Source of the DNA: Fratercula arctica
Taxonomy: Eukaryota; Chordata; Aves; Charadriiformes; Alcidae
NCBI GenBank assembly: GCA_947846985.1
Contig: CANTUZ010000004.1
Coordinates: 51,065,672 to 51,129,671, forward strand
Length of the DNA stretch: 64,000 bases
Reading direction: 5' to 3'
Position 1 is the stretch's first letter. Every line of letters starts with the position of its first letter. The notes under the pieces are model-generated. The model did not search any database. It saw only the letters and a program-made list of their open reading frames with translations, and was not told where the DNA came from. The position numbers and the translations under genes are program-made. Positions 14,301 to 28,302 of this stretch are shown piece by piece.

Positions 14301-15839
14301 GAGAGCGAGCTGAGTAACAAAGCAGTATGAGGAGTGTCATAGAGCCTCTCTATTAGCTGGACTAATTAGCCCAGATGGAAAGCAATACTAATGCACTCAC
14401 TCTGCTTCTGCTTTCTGAGCCAGTTTGTTCAGAGCCAGCTCAGATATTTCTACACAGTGGTGCATTGTCTGTGTAAATATATTCTCCATGCTGCAAATCA
14501 AATCACTTCATAGCACCCATACTGCTTGCATATGCCATTTCTAACCCATATCTTTATATGTCCTGGGGACCCCTTGTATAGGATCTACAAGTGAAAAAGG
14601 CACAATTTTCCCCATGCTATTTACTGGTAGAGTTTTTATTTCCTACCCTAGATGATCTAGATCACATTATTTTTTAATGACTTTCAATATGAAAATTCCT
14701 TAATGTTGCTGTGAGATGGCTTCTATTTTGCAACACCAGCATGAAAGAAGTTTATGCATTATTTCTAATGTAGCTGTCAGTGTTGGCAAACACATACTCC
14801 AGTGAAAAGATAAAGCAGTCTACACAGCAGTGTACAAAGCAGCCTAAAAAGCAGGCTAAAAGAAAGATATTTCTCAGTGGGTTATCTTCACATGGATATA
14901 AAACGTAGAGGGAAGAAAATAAAATACTGTTCATCCAAGCTATGATCAATTATGTAAGGGTTGAACAAGGTTGACTACTTCTGAATAATTCTCCTTCTAG
15001 CTGTCCTTTAAAAACATAAAATACAATTTAGAAACAGATTATGGAGCACTGGAGTGAAAATGCATAGGGATGTCTGGGAAAAAGAATGAAGTATTCCAAA
15101 TTGTGCTGAAATCTTTATGAAAAACCATAATGAATGTCAGTGAACCTGAAGCCTAAAGGAGTGGAGGTGGAGAAATTGAATCTGTACCCCAGTCCTTAAA
15201 GAAGAGGCACCAGACGCCCATCTGCCATTAGGGAGAAAGGATGCCTCTGTGGGGGCTGGTTATTTGCCAAGGGTGCAGTACCCTCACCAGAAGTGGGGAT
15301 GCTGCAATGACTGTGCCGACTAGCAGAGTGTTCACCAGATGGAAGCATTAGAGTCAGGTACGGTGGTGAAAGGGACATGCTGGTGCCAAAGCCTCCTTTC
15401 CATGACACCTAATCTGTTTTAGAGAAACCTCTAGCAATTTGTAGCAAATTGCCTGAGAGGTGACAAAGAATTTAGATTTAGACAAGAAAATTCTCAGAGA
15501 AATTTCTCAAGGCCTCAGGTGCCACACAAAGCGTAACAAATATTGGAGGGCAGATAAGAAAACATGTTCTAGGGAAGTTACTCTGTGTTCTCAATCATAG
15601 CTGTAATTCTGTGCAAATGTTCATGTAAATGTCAGCACTCAGTCAGGAGGGTGGGTAAGCAATAACTTGTATTTGTTTAAATGATAACTGGTGCTAGCAA
15701 AGAATGCAGCATATTTTGTGCTTACCTGAGGCTTACCTTGCCAGAAAGGCAACTGGTCTTAATCTCCTGATATCAACAGAAGGAAAATTTGGTTTCTTAG
15801 CTAGTTTGTTCCACTTCGTACATATTGGTGGTCTATACC
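11376..15839. other. Intergenic stretch, nothing recognised
   Basis: Unremarkable AT-rich sequence with short chance open frames on both strands (for example 112 codons at 13400-13738 minus and 129 codons at 13951-14340 minus). None shows a domain, a signal peptide with a plausible mature protein, or paired splice sites that would make an exon. No repeat family was recognised. Confidence 0.45.
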
Positions 15840-16690
15840 ACTAATATAAATATCTTGGCTCATCTTTATTTATGACTCCATCTTTGTGTCATCTGCAAAT
15901 TTATCCATGGTTATTTTCTTTTTACTTCCATGTCAATGTTGGAAATACTCCGTAGTGTTAGTCCAGCATAAAACCCTGTTAGAAAAACACCATTCGATGA
16001 TGATCCCCACTGAGGACGTATTGAAATCTTTCAGCTAATTCTGAACCCCTGCACTGTTTGGGTTATTTGTATTTTATAATGCCACATTTGTATCAGGTTG
16101 TCAAAGTTGAAACACTGAATACATACCTATGCTTCCATTGAACTCTTTATCGTTTTTTCCACTATTTTACCTGCACTTGACAAACTTAAATCTTTTCTTG
16201 CACAGATCTCCCCCACAATGCATTTGCTTGTTTTTAGTGTTGGCACAACAGTCGCGCTCTTACAGTCTTTTGGAATTTCACTCTGCATTTGATATTGTTA
16301 ATGCTGAAATATATCAAGAAGTATCAGTAGGCCAGAGGTACTCCATAGCCTGCTCTTTTACAATTCCTGTGTGCAAATAACGCAGGCTGCTTGGTGTAAC
16401 AGTTTTTATCTCGAGACACATTTTACCATCATCTGACTTATTGGCTAATTTGACTGCAGTTCATCATCTTCATGTGATGTGGGTACATCATATCCCTTCC
16501 TCCAAATATAAACTAAAACCCTCAAATACTTCTGCATTTATTAAATCCTTATTGACAGTTTTATAATTTCCTTTGACTAATGGGCCTTCTACGATAGCTA
16601 GCGTTTATTTTCTTCCTAATGCATGTATAAAATTTCTTCTTGCTGTCTTAACTTCACTCCCAACTTCTTCATAACTTTAGTCTCTTTTCT
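15840..16690 (-). mobile_element. Ancient CR1-like LINE relic
   Basis: Read on the minus strand, this stretch keeps scattered blocks of an old sauropsid CR1/L3-type LINE. Examples, given as they appear on the plus strand, are TTTGTGTCATCTGCAAATTT at about 15890, ACAAACTTAAATC near 16180, GGCACAACAGTCGCGCTCTT near 16240 and CAGTCTTTTGGAATTTCACT just after. Many indels destroy any reading frame. Identification rests on recalled consensus blocks; the edges are approximate. Confidence 0.6.
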
Positions 16691-19600
16691 GCCGTACTCT
16701 CGCAATTGCCAACTCCATGGCAACCAGTTATGAAACCCCCTCTCTGGCAGGCTATAAGACAATCCTCTTATAAATGTGCTTCCTGGCCACTCACACATAG
16801 GAGGACCTGAGTCACCTGCGACCCAGAAGACACAAGGGCTCAGTAATTGGTTGCTGAGACCATCCATACCCGTATGTAGGGTTTTAGCTGTGGGGAAAAA
16901 ACATTTCTGTGATAAGCAGTGCCCATTTGAATTCAAGAAATTTAGTAAGTTATGTATTCATGTGAGTGAGCTGCCTGTGGGTGCTGCTGGTGTACTGACT
17001 GATCCCATGACGAGCTGCAGATGTCTTCAGCGAGGATGTAACCAAGCCTTTGATGTTCCAGAAAGCCTTGAGGTCAGGGTGGGGGTTTGCATGAACCTGC
17101 CAGATGCTGAGAACGTGACCTTCACCTCAGTCTCTCTGACCACTGTGGCAGTGGAGGATGCAGTGAAGGGGCCTTTTGCACAGCCCACAAAAATAAAATG
17201 AATAAAAAAAGGGGGAGGAAATGGCTAACACATCATACCTTCAGCACAGGAGCAGAACCTAGGCTTGATGTGGTTCTCATAAATCAACTATATTGATTCG
17301 TAGTAGAGGGGAATGGAGAGAGAGCACACAGACACATGGAACTTCTGGTTGCCTAAACGTGAGCACCAAGTGCCATTTGAGGGGCTCTGAGCCTGTAGGG
17401 TCATGTCTCCAGCTGCAGCTCCAAGGACATGGTTGCCTCATAGCTCCTATGGCTATGTGTGAAAGTTCAGGATACTCTAAGGCATCTCAAATGGCAGAAA
17501 ATGCAAATGATTAGGCATCTGTATTAAGTTGCTTGAGTGGGAGTCAGATTAATACACCTTAATTGAGGGAGCTAAGTGGAGACATCTTATTTGCAAATAA
17601 AGCTTCCTTCATAACCAGTGGAGATCTAGCGAATGCACTCTAGTAATTTGATGAAGAATAAGGGGATGCATTTGGATAAGCTGAGTAGCTTATCTGGAAA
17701 TACTGACCAGGCTTAGGACACTATTGCCTCAACAGAGGCACATCATGACTCGTTAGGTGCCTTTGGTATCTCACCTGGCCCCTGGCTGCTGCTGCTGGGG
17801 TGCAGGCCCTGTGTTGTAGCTACCCTCCCTGGGCAAATGTCACGGGTATTGTAGGGCATCTTAAATAACATTAGCCATTTATGTGTGGGCAACAGGAAAG
17901 CTATAATCAAGCCCTAAAACTCCACTGGCTGCAAAGGAAAGTTACCTAGCTAGCACACATACAGACATTTGAATTCCTGTATTTTAATCTGGAACTGAAT
18001 CTCACCCATTGTGTTTGATACAGGACTCATATACATTAAAATAATTGTTATTTCTAAGCTTAACGTTGTGCTTAGTTTGGCTCAAAAGATAACATTTCTA
18101 GATTGCATGTCAAAATGTAGCTGCTGTAGGGAATACTTTGTGTGGTTTATTTTTAGCCTGTGTGAGATATATCATAGGCTCACATGCTCTATTTGTAGAA
18201 GCAGAATTTACCAGCAGTTTTCTGTCCTTTGTGCCACTGAGATCTGCAGTCTCTTCCAGTAATATATGCACAGTAGTGAGGACAGTATTAGCATACCAAG
18301 TGGTGGACACCCATGGCCTGAAGTGAAGGAGGCACATTAATATTATGTGAGCAAGAAGCTGCAACACTGTATGACTGGCCCTTATAATATCAAGAACAGC
18401 TTCTGTCACCTCGGTTTTGCTGTCCTTTATTCCTAATGTCAAGTGATGTTCTGGAATAAGAGGACATCACTAAGACTTTTTCAGGCCCCGGTTTGTTCAC
18501 ATCAGAGACAGAAAGTCTTTCTGCTTCTGCAGACACATCAGTTCTGATCAAGGCAAAATTCTCACTGCTTTCCTGGAAGGAAAAAATCACTGGAAATGTT
18601 TTGTGGCATCAGTGAGTTTTGTGTGAGCAGAAACAGAGGAGAAATGCCTCCTTTTTCTCAGTGGTTCAATATGTCACCAGATAACTCTGCCCTGACACAC
18701 TGAAGATTTAGCATTTAACAGGATGGCAGAAGTTAATTAATAATTACTTGGATATATCATATCTTTCATGAGAAGATTTGTAATTGCTTTACAAACAGTA
18801 AGAAAATAAGCTTCATAACACTTGGTGATGTAAAGCAAGATGAAGGAAAATTCATGTCATACTGAAAATATGTGGTTGGCTTGATTTCGAAAAATATAGG
18901 GCTTGGAAAAATAAGCAAGCTCCCTTATCATTGAACCAAGAACAGAAATAATAATAATATTTTTAAAAGCTATGGAGAAGCAAAATGAGCACTGACTGTT
19001 TACAAACTAGTTTGAGATGTGAACAGCTCAAACCCTTCAGATTTTTGGCAGTGGGAAATGAAACCTTGCAGGCAAGGACAATTTTGTTCTGCACCGAAAC
19101 TTTTGTTGCCTTGTTTCACCAGTGCTTCAGCAGCCTACGTGTTTTCTAAAAGTTTTCCTATAGACTTTCAGTTGTCAAGTAACTGTATACTTTGCAACTA
19201 CTATTTCATCTTAGCTTTATTGTTATCTGTTCTTGATATGCAAACAAATATTATAATCGAGATGACTGACAGGCTTCAAATTGGTGTAATTCCTCCTATA
19301 TTCTTACCTCTTATTCAAATGTTTCATAATCCGTGGTCCTAGCATCAGTTCTGCTCTATAACTCCACAGCATCTCTTGTGCTTTTTTATGGTCATCCATC
19401 CTATATTGTATCTGTTTCTGCCTTAAGACTAGCTGGGACATGGATATAATGTATTGTTTAAATAGCTTTGTCTGTTGTAAAGTGTTGTGTTCGTTTATGG
19501 ATAGTAAAATTGTCTGCAAGTGATGAGTCATAGAAAATGCCAATGCATGTCTCTCTTGTCTCCTTATTCCCAGTTCAAAGCTTGCATAATTTCATTAGGA

Positions 19601-20389
19601 CTGTTGCAGTTTGATGTATAAACTTGCCTTGAAAATGCTGCATTTCAAATACATTCTTCAATCTAAAGTGGGGTTTGTAATCATCTGTATTATGTCTGTC
19701 ACAGAGTATGCGCTCTTCAGAGCTAGACTGCATGGTACCAGACAGCTTCCCCAAGGAGACAACACTCCTTTGTTCATTTCTGGCTGTGTTTTTTGCTTAT
19801 TAGTTGAATTCTTGGCACAGTTGTTGGACAGATGTCCACAGCGGTCACAATCACAAGACTGTTTTGGGTCCTCTGGTTGTTAGGTTTGGTTTCTAAGGAG
19901 CTTTCAGCTCCCTTTTCATTGTCTGTGCCCTGTTGAGACATAGCTGTCCTCTCCACCACCTTTCTGAAGAGTGAGGCAATTTTCTACAAAATTCTGAATG
20001 TAGAATTTTCTCATCCTGATAGCACTGCTATTTCACAATAATTCAGTTATCGTATCCAGTTCACAGCCATGTTGGATTTAAGCCTTAGAGCTGTATATTA
20101 AAAAGACAAAAAATTTAGAGGTGCTATCGCTGCAGAGCTTTCAATGTTAGCTTCTCCTGCATCTTACAGAAAGTCCCAGCAAAATTCATGCTGAATGTAG
20201 CAGGCAATCGATTGAGCCTGATGAAATATAACATCGCAGCTCAGGTGTTAGAAACCAATCTGCTGGTACGGTTTATCCAGTGGCTGCAGAAATATCAGCT
20301 GAGGCATTCTCACAGAGACAAGGGAACAATTTATATAATATATTTTGAGAGCAGTAATGATAATGTAAGAATGGTCCTATGAAATGTCC
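16691..20389. other. Intergenic stretch, one unexplained 141-codon frame
   Basis: No gene recognised. The longest open frame is 141 codons at 16776-17201 on +. It has no domain I know, and its stop is embedded in an A-rich stretch with two overlapping AATAAA-like hexamers (around 17190-17207). It may be chance. The remaining sequence has a CTG triplet run near 17790 and short ATA repeats near 18950, and nothing else recognised. Confidence 0.4.
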
Positions 20390-21925
20390 ATCTAGGCCAG
20401 TGATTTATTTTTTTTTAACAACTGATGATGGGGTTTGCTGCTTTAGGCTCATTTGAAACCTGTCTGAACCCCTAGCATCCACAGCATCCCGAGGCAAGGA
20501 GATCTACAGCCTAATCGCACAGCTACCACCTTTTGTGGCATCTGTCAATTCCCTTTTTGCAATGGGGGAACTAGCACTGCACACAGTTTCCAGGCTGTGA
20601 GGCTCAATGGATTTACACTGTGGCATAAGGCTGTTCTCTGCCTTGTTCTTAGTTCCCTTGCTAATAATCGCTAATGTCCTGTTTGCAGTGTTACTCTTGC
20701 TAAGCATCGAACCAACAGCTTTCTGGAACTATTACAGCCCAAGAGTTCATTCCTCAGTGGTAATAACCAGCTCAAGGCCCATCATTTTATATGCTAAATT
20801 AGGAAGATTTTTGCAATTATTTGCACTGCATTTCAGCTTGCTCTGTTGCTCAGTATTATTAAATGCTTCCTCACACTCAGCACTTATCTTTACTACCCCA
20901 AATAACTTGATATCAGCACATTTTATCACCTCCCTTCTCACACTAAGTTTTGCATTACAGTACTTTTATCATATCATGTATGACTGTTCAGCTTCATTTC
21001 CATGCCAGTTCCCAGGGAAGGAAAATGCCTTTCCTCACTGTGAAAACTCTGTTTAACTGCTGCCTTCTTTTTCCCATCTTTGAGCCAATTATTTTGCCAT
21101 TGGTGCTCAGCTTCTTGAAAAGTCTTTGATGAGTAACTGCACAGAAGGTGTTTGAGAAATCTGAATAGGCTGTATCAGCTGGATGTCCCTTTTCACATGC
21201 CCAGTGACTCCTTTAGGGAATTCCAACATAATTACTTCTGAGGTGTAAGTCCTCTTTCTAAGAGCTGTGCTGACTCCTCCTTAACATATTATCTTTATTA
21301 CCTCTCCTAATTCTTTTACTACACTCTCTATTAATTTGCCAGATGGTCCAGATGCCATGTCTGTAGATCCCTGCCTCTCTCTTGGAATAATTACCAAAAA
21401 AATCACAATCGCATTTGTTACCTTTCCCTTCTCAGATAAAATGCTGGTTTTAAGCAAGAGGTTATACACCATAGTTTGATATGTATTCACTTAGAACTCC
21501 CGGGACAATCCAGTCTTGTTCTGGTGATTATCTGTTTATCTTGTTCACTTAAACTATAGCCTTTCCTACTGATCCTTCAGTTTGACACAGATTCTCTAAT
21601 AACTCTCGCATAAAGAAAGTGTCTTGCATGGGAACGCCCCTCACTCTTTTCTAAAGATATTTATTCAGCTTTTCTGTAATCGTCTGCTATGATCTTATCT
21701 TCTCTGAGGGTACCTTTAAACCTTAATCACATATGGACTCTACTGATACTCTGGTTTCTTCCTGCCCTTGATGCATTTGGAAAAGGATTTACTGTTGGTT
21801 TTTATAGTTTTTGCAAGCTGCTCTTGAACAACTTGTGCTTTTAAGATTTTTTTTATTTATTATTTTCTTCATTTGGATATGCATCAGTTTTTAAAGGATG
21901 CTGTAATAGATTCTACATCCTTGCA
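20390..21925 (-). mobile_element. Ancient CR1-like LINE relic, about 1.5 kb
   Basis: A long, heavily diverged minus-strand copy of an old sauropsid CR1-type LINE. On the plus strand the order of blocks follows the reverse complement of that family: GGCAAGGAGATCTACAGCCT near 20494, AGGCTGTTCTCTGCCTTGTT near 20628, CCTCAGTGGTAATAACCAGC near 20752, CCCATCATTTTATATGCTAA just after, GCTGTGCTGACTCCTCC near 21265, AATTTGCCAGATGGTCCAGA near 21333, and CTGTTGGTTTTTATAGTTTT near 21792. It covers the 3' UTR and the C-terminal part of the old ORF2. The plus-strand 149-codon frame at 20607-21056 lies antisense inside it and is not a gene. Boundaries are approximate. Confidence 0.7.
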
Positions 21926-24900
21926 GGATGAATAAGCAATAAAAAATCTCCTGCAGTTTTACTTAGTTCAAAAGGATGATTACAGTGAGGATTCTTGCCA
22001 GAAATAAGCTCAAAGCAGCAGTTAAGAGAGTTAAATAGTCTTCATGCTGTCTAACAGGGATTTAAAGATAACTATGGGAGGAACAGAGCGAACATAGCCC
22101 ACATAGGAAGAAAGATTTGAGAAAGGGCATAAAGATGTCAGTACTGTCAAAGGGCAAGGTAAGGGTGACTCAGTGTCCTGATGTTAGCAACCAAAGCTGC
22201 AAACTGCCCTGGTCCCTAGAAATGCTTGACATCCACACCAGCAACTTCAGCTCCCCCCCACCAGGCAGAGGTAAGCAAGAGCTCCACCTTTCCTCACACT
22301 AGAGTGGTTTTGACGCTGCTGCTGCCTTCAACCCAGAGCTGCTCCCTCCTTCCGTGGTGCCTAAAATCAGCCCTGCTCCTGAGAGGCGCCGGTTTTCCCA
22401 TTCTTCTAATGATGATTACATACCTCAGTCTTCCTACATGATACTGAAACCCTTAGCCATCAAGTTTTCTGGTGTTCATGCCTTTATAAGCACATCTGGA
22501 GCTGAGCAGCTCTGAAAGGTTGTTGTATTCCTGCGCTGGATTTTATGTCTTGCCCTTTGCTCTTCTTGGTGTGAACCACTGTAAAGAGGCTGTAGTTGTG
22601 TGAGTAGTCATTTCTTGCTGGAAACTTCACTACCATTTAAGTTATATTGCTTTGACAAGATGAAAACTATTTTACTCACTATCAGCAGTCTGGAATTGTT
22701 CTGATGATTTCCGTTGCTGTGCAGTTTACTGTAAGAGACTGGAAAGAGTAGGAGGAGATCACAGCGTGGTGCACTCAAATCACAAATCGTATGTTGGAGG
22801 TTTAGCAGTGTGGTATTTGGGATTCTCTGCCCCTGCAGCTACGGCTAGATTTCATTTACTCAGTTTCAAAAGAAGGAGCACTTTATCTGGAGACAAGTTT
22901 CACTTTTGCTATGAATTTGGTGTTTACTGTCATAAACAATAAACCTTAGTGTGAGACCAATTACTGCATTTTGGGTTGTAAGGAAATATTCCTTTGGAAC
23001 GTATGATGGAAATCGATGTTTCTCACCTGTCTTATCAGAACACGGGTTATCAGATGAGGTCATGTGGGGAAAGTTTGTATTTTCTGCTAATAAGAGCAGG
23101 CAAGTTAAGGAAAATGCATTCTTCTAGTATCAATAATGGCCTTGTCCTCACTTAGTAAGTATAATCAAGCAGGCTGAATATCATAGCTATGCAGAGTGTG
23201 GTTATTTCCTCTGAAGACCAGGTACATGACAGATTACTTTATTGGAATTTTTATGAATCCCTGTTTTTCAAATACTTTATATGTTCTTCCTAGATACTTC
23301 ATGCAACTGCAAAACCTGTTAGTCAAATGGACATCCCTGAGTCCCCCATGACAGAGCTCAGTAATGTAGACGCCAAACCCAAATTATAGCTGCTTCAGCA
23401 CAAACACACTGAAAACCAGGCAGAAGAGGTGGTTGTTTTCTGTAGAGAGGAACGATACAATCTGATTGCAAATGCAGTGCAGCAAAAAAAGACAGGGAAC
23501 AATCTGTGTTGCCAGCAACAGTAATGACCGCAGACAGATCACTTTCCTCTCGTCCTGCGCATCAGCAAGACCCTAATACTGAAGACAAGGAGGGATGTAC
23601 TAGCTGTCAGCCAGATACGTTGGAGAAGTATTAGTGAGTGTATTTCCTTAAAGCTTTAGCCGGAAAGCATGACAGAAATAGGCAAAATGCCTTCGCGAAG
23701 CCTTGCTTTTTCTGGCATACTTCCTCCATCCATAATGAATTGTTCTGTCTCTGCAGGGATACAGTTGGGCTCTGGAATAGGTTATGTAACTTAAATTAAT
23801 TGCAGTATTTGTCAGCACTAAAAAACAACAACAAAAAAAGCCAAACCAGAGGCTTTATTTTTACCAAAGGCTTGGTAAAATTCCCGTAAACACAACAGAG
23901 AATATCGCTAATGAAAACATTTGCTCTTTTTTAGATCTCTTTATCTTTGGAATTTAAATATCTTTCATGTTTCTCTGGCACTTGTAAGATAAGTACCCTC
24001 TTTGCACCTAAACATATTGTCATTTTAATGTGTGCCTTTTGGGGAGAACAATTGGAATCCTCCTACCTCTTGGAACAAATGTTATTATTTATGTGTTACT
24101 GTTACTGAGAGGCCCCCACTGGGGCCCCTTGCGATAGTGTCTCTGGAGCGGGACTCAGGCGCTTTCACTCTGCATTCCCAGCTTGGGATAGCAACTCCAA
24201 GAAACAGCAGCAAGCAAAATCAAACCTGGCCATGATTCTGGAGTAGAACAATAGATTGAGAAATACCTGAGCATATTTGAAGCATGAGGTGTGTTGCATA
24301 TTTCAAAAGGTAACCCTGTCCTGCATCCCATAGTTGGAACTCGTGCTAGTATCACAGTGCCAGCTTTTAATCTGGCTATAAGTATTATTTTGGTAGTTAT
24401 ACAATTCTCTGATGCTTTTCAAGCAGAATACAAGCACCTGAAATTTGACAGAAATGCTTCTGTTCCTTGGGACTGAGTGTGTTTTAGCAGATGTTTTACT
24501 GGGTAATTGATAGAATTACAAATAAACAAAAGAAAAAACCAAGCAACCCTCCCACCCCACTCTTACCCCCCACAGCAGGTTTGCGTTTTGGATGCTGCTC
24601 TGTTTGGTGCGGATGGCTTACACTGGGCTCTTTGCGACTTCTGTGCCACATGACTGCATGAAAGACAGGGAAAGAAACTTTACAGAGCAGCTGGAGCTCA
24701 AAGCGTGTAGGGAGCCATCACAAATGGGAAATCAGGTACAAGCAGAGATTCTGCAAGAAACAAAGACTGATCAGCAGAGGTAAACCATGTCTCGAGGCCA
24801 GGAAATGACACTTACCAAAAGTCAAGCTAAACTAGGCAGGCGAAGACAATTACAAAAAATAGACCAAGGGTTTGCAGGCACATTTAAAAAAGAAAAAAAA

Positions 24901-27730
24901 AAGAGAACAAGGAAAGAGGAAGCAGGGCCTCAATGCAGCGAGGGACAGTGTCTTTCTCAGAATTCTGGATGAGCTGGCTAATGAAACCACAAATAACTAT
25001 TTTGATAAGTCTGTTAGTTTGGAAATCTACTCCAGCTGAAAATCACTTACTGTTTTTCATAGTGAGTGTTATGCAAATTCTGTACTTAAGAAGGACAGGG
25101 GTGGAAGCAGCATCACAGCTATAGTCCCTTCAATCTGATTTCAGTCACACGCAAATTTGAAGAAAAAAAATAATTAAGGATGTAGAGGTAAATGGGACAA
25201 AATGGACATTTTTTTCCCCACATGCCAGACAAGTCTGACCATTCTCTTTGATAAGAGCCTGGCTTTTTAGACAAAGGTAATGTTATATTTACTGATAAAA
25301 TGAAGTTGGGATGTTTCCTCACTACAGAAGATAATTGCAATTAAAAAAAAAAAAAAACTGTGTGGCTTCAATGACTAGAATAATGCAAGTTCAATAGTAT
25401 AGAATACAGTTGTGAGCTGGTAAAAGCTTTAGATACAAGTAACAAGTTCATCAGTTTGAGACAACTGAGAAAGAGCAAGCTCGTAAAATAATGATGATTT
25501 CCTGGTGTTACACAAGTGTGATCCTAAAAGGTCCTGGGCACAGCGTTTCCAGAAGGAATAAGCAAGTGTTTGAATCCTCTCAGCTGGAACACCGCGTGCA
25601 ATTTAGGTCACACAGAAAGTTTAGCTTGTGCAAAAGGAAATCTCAGCTCAGAAGAGAGATGGAGAAAGGCCTGTTGCCCTGTAATACGGTTTGTATAAAG
25701 GCTTGTCAGTTTAGCCTTCAGTTTGGGGGTGGGGAACAATTTCCTTGCTCAGGATCAAACATGCCTTTCCAACACATTTGGCAGACCACACGTTAACATG
25801 CTCTGCTATCCAGTAATAACACACAGGCTAATTTAATCATGGGCTGTACCCTATAAAATGAAGTCAGGGGCATATTCAGCCAACAAAACGAAGGTTCCCC
25901 ACGCTTGCTTCAGCTTAATGCTGTCAATGCCCTAATCTGTCTTCTCTGGAGACTGAAAGTTCTGGGTTTAGTCAGGCAGGAAAATAAATGCTGTAATTTC
26001 CACCAACAAAGTCAGGATGTTCTGACACAGAGCTCACACCGAAATCAGTGGAAGTGCTGCATACAAACAGCTTTCCCGCTTGCTGTCTTCATATGGGACT
26101 TATTTGTGTTACACAGCCTGCCCACGGTTGTACACAGCTGGCAGTCTTTGTGTAACAGAAAGCGAAGGCCTGGGTAAAGGCTGCTGCTGACTGCAACTGA
26201 GATACATGTCGTGGGAAAGTTTAAGCAACTTCATTTTCCTTAGGCCCTGCCAGCACAATTGCTCCCTTGTCCTCAGAAATGATCTTTTTCTTTACATAGG
26301 GACTCCTTCAAGTCCAATAGTAGGTGTTAACAGTGCTGTATTTATGTTAAAAATCAAAGCTCATCACTAAACCACATTTCCTAACCATCTTTTCCTAGTC
26401 TCTGTTGTACTTAACACACAGGACTTCACTTCACAGACCAAGCACTCTCTCTTTTGCATTCAGAAGAGGGGTTCTCTTTGCTACTTCCTACTACAAATTT
26501 CTGTGAATGACAAAGAAAAGTACTAATAAATGGCATTCACAGAAAATAGTGCACAGCCTTATTTTCCTACCACAGAAACTATTCTAATGCCATTGTAAAG
26601 GTTAAAGGCTTTAAAACTGAATTAAGTATTAGCTGACTAATCACCAAAGGAATCTGCTGCGTTTTATAAAAATAAATCTACAGAATTATGTAAAGATCAA
26701 TGTTTTAGGAATATTGCTTTATTCAGTGATCTTTTTCAGTTACATTCTTATTATAACAGTAAATGGCATTAAAACTGACTACTTCCTACCTCTCATAGCA
26801 GTACTCTCACAGTAGTAATACTACAATTTTTACAAGAAGAAAAATTGCATTCTAAGTTGCTGAGCATTTTTAAATAGCTTTTTGATAGATTTTTTTCATA
26901 TTTTGCTTATGTAAATTTTTAAATTTTTGATTTTTCAATTTTCTGCTCACCTTGTTTAGAAAAAACACTTCTTTTTTTTTTTCAGTTAGAAAAAGAAATC
27001 TGGGGAGTAATAAAAGGCAAATGGAGAAACAAACAAAAGCCCAAGAGAATCCCAAATACTGAATGAAATAAAAGCATATCTTAAATTAACATTTAACATG
27101 TGAAAATGAAGTGAATGAAGTGAACTTCGTCTTATCAAATTTTAAAAGTATTCTTTTAGAGCACTTCAAAATACCTTTCCAACTGTCTAACATCTCTTGG
27201 GGGTACAGGGAAGGTTCAGAGTAACAGCGTCTATTTACCATGGATATAGGGAAAACCTAGATAAAATGAGAGTTGAGTTTAGAGGCAACCCAGGGTCTCA
27301 GTGTGCACCCAGCCTGGAGCCAGCATGGCTGGTGGGGCTCTAGGCTGTTTTGGACCCAGGCTAACTCTGCAGTGCTCCTGGTAACAGAAGCACGGCACTG
27401 AGGCACCCCAGCTCCTGCATGGGAAGCGAGCCTGTGTCCACATCAGCCAGACTGCGACTTACCCCTCTTGCCTTCCCCAGACCTGAGCTGGCCATTGCAG
27501 CAGCAGGGCCACGCTGCTGCAGTCTGGCCAGACTCAAAGCAGCACCTCCACCTACTTCCCCATGGACACGGGACACTCGCAAACGATCCTCACCATTTGC
27601 AGATATGTTTACAACCTGCTTTCTCCCCACCCCTGGTGCCTGCCGGGCAGGGACCCGTGGCAGACCCTTGTGTCAGGCAGGTAAAACCTGATCCTACCAT
27701 GTCTTCTGGGGCCACGACTTTTATCCCTGC
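21926..27730. other. Intergenic stretch, nothing recognised
   Basis: No exon, RNA gene or transposon family recognised. Open frames are all at or below about 100 codons and carry no motif. Simple A-rich tracts occur at about 23820, 24890 and 25343. From about 27280 the GC content rises toward the promoter region downstream, producing overlapping frames on both strands that I treat as composition effects. Confidence 0.45.
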
Positions 27731-28187
27731 AGAGTCCAGTGGAGGGCTACAAAGATGATCAAGGGAATGGAGCAACTCACTTAGGAGGAAAGGCTGGGAG
27801 ACCTGGGTCTGCTTAGCCTGGAGAAGACTGAGAGGGGATCTCATTGATGCTTATGAATATCTAAAGGGCAGGTGTCAAGAGAATGGCACCAGACTCTTCT
27901 CAGTGGTGCCTAGTGACAGGACAAGGGGCAATGGACACAAACTGGAACACGGGAAATTCCATCTCAATATGAGGAAAAAGTTCTTTACTTTGAGGGTAAG
28001 GGAGAACTGGAAGAAGCCGCCCAGAGAGACTGTGGAGTCTCCTTCTCTGGAGACATTCAAGACCCGCCTGGATGTGTTCCTGTCCAACCTGCTGTAGGTG
28101 AACCTGCTTTGGCAGGGGGGTGGACTAGATGATCTCCAAAGGTCCCTTCCAACCCCTACCATACTGTCATTCTGTGATTCTATGATT
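27731..28187 (+). mobile_element. CR1 LINE 3' end adjoining the SH3BP2 CpG island
   Basis: A 5'-truncated plus-strand CR1 of about 457 bases. It retains the end of ORF2 (blocks for [14 protein letters not shown] near 27925, and [19 protein letters not shown] near 28030) followed by the conserved tail GGACTAGATGATCTCCAAAG, CCTTCCAACCCC and ATTCTGTGATTCTATGATT. ORF2 has frame breaks in the left part. Its last base is only about 10 bases from the start of the CpG-rich block, so the element forms the upstream shoulder of the promoter region. Confidence 0.95.
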
Positions 28188-28302
28188 TGACAGGCCCGAG
28201 GCAGTGCCCGCCGCCAGCAGGGCTCGTAAGGCTGCCGAGACTTTTCAGCACACACGGCCCCGACAGAGCCGAGCAGTGCCTACGGCCTTTCAACCGGGCC
28301 CT

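Noticed and set aside
20607..21056. 149-codon open frame on + rich in hydrophobic residues
   Set aside because: It is antisense within the old CR1-like LINE relic at 20390-21925; the apparent membrane character comes from T-rich antisense sequence.
1..28195. Expected upstream neighbour TNIP2 (next to SH3BP2 in mammals)
   Set aside because: No exon resembling it was recognised on either strand; it may lie upstream of the window or be rearranged.
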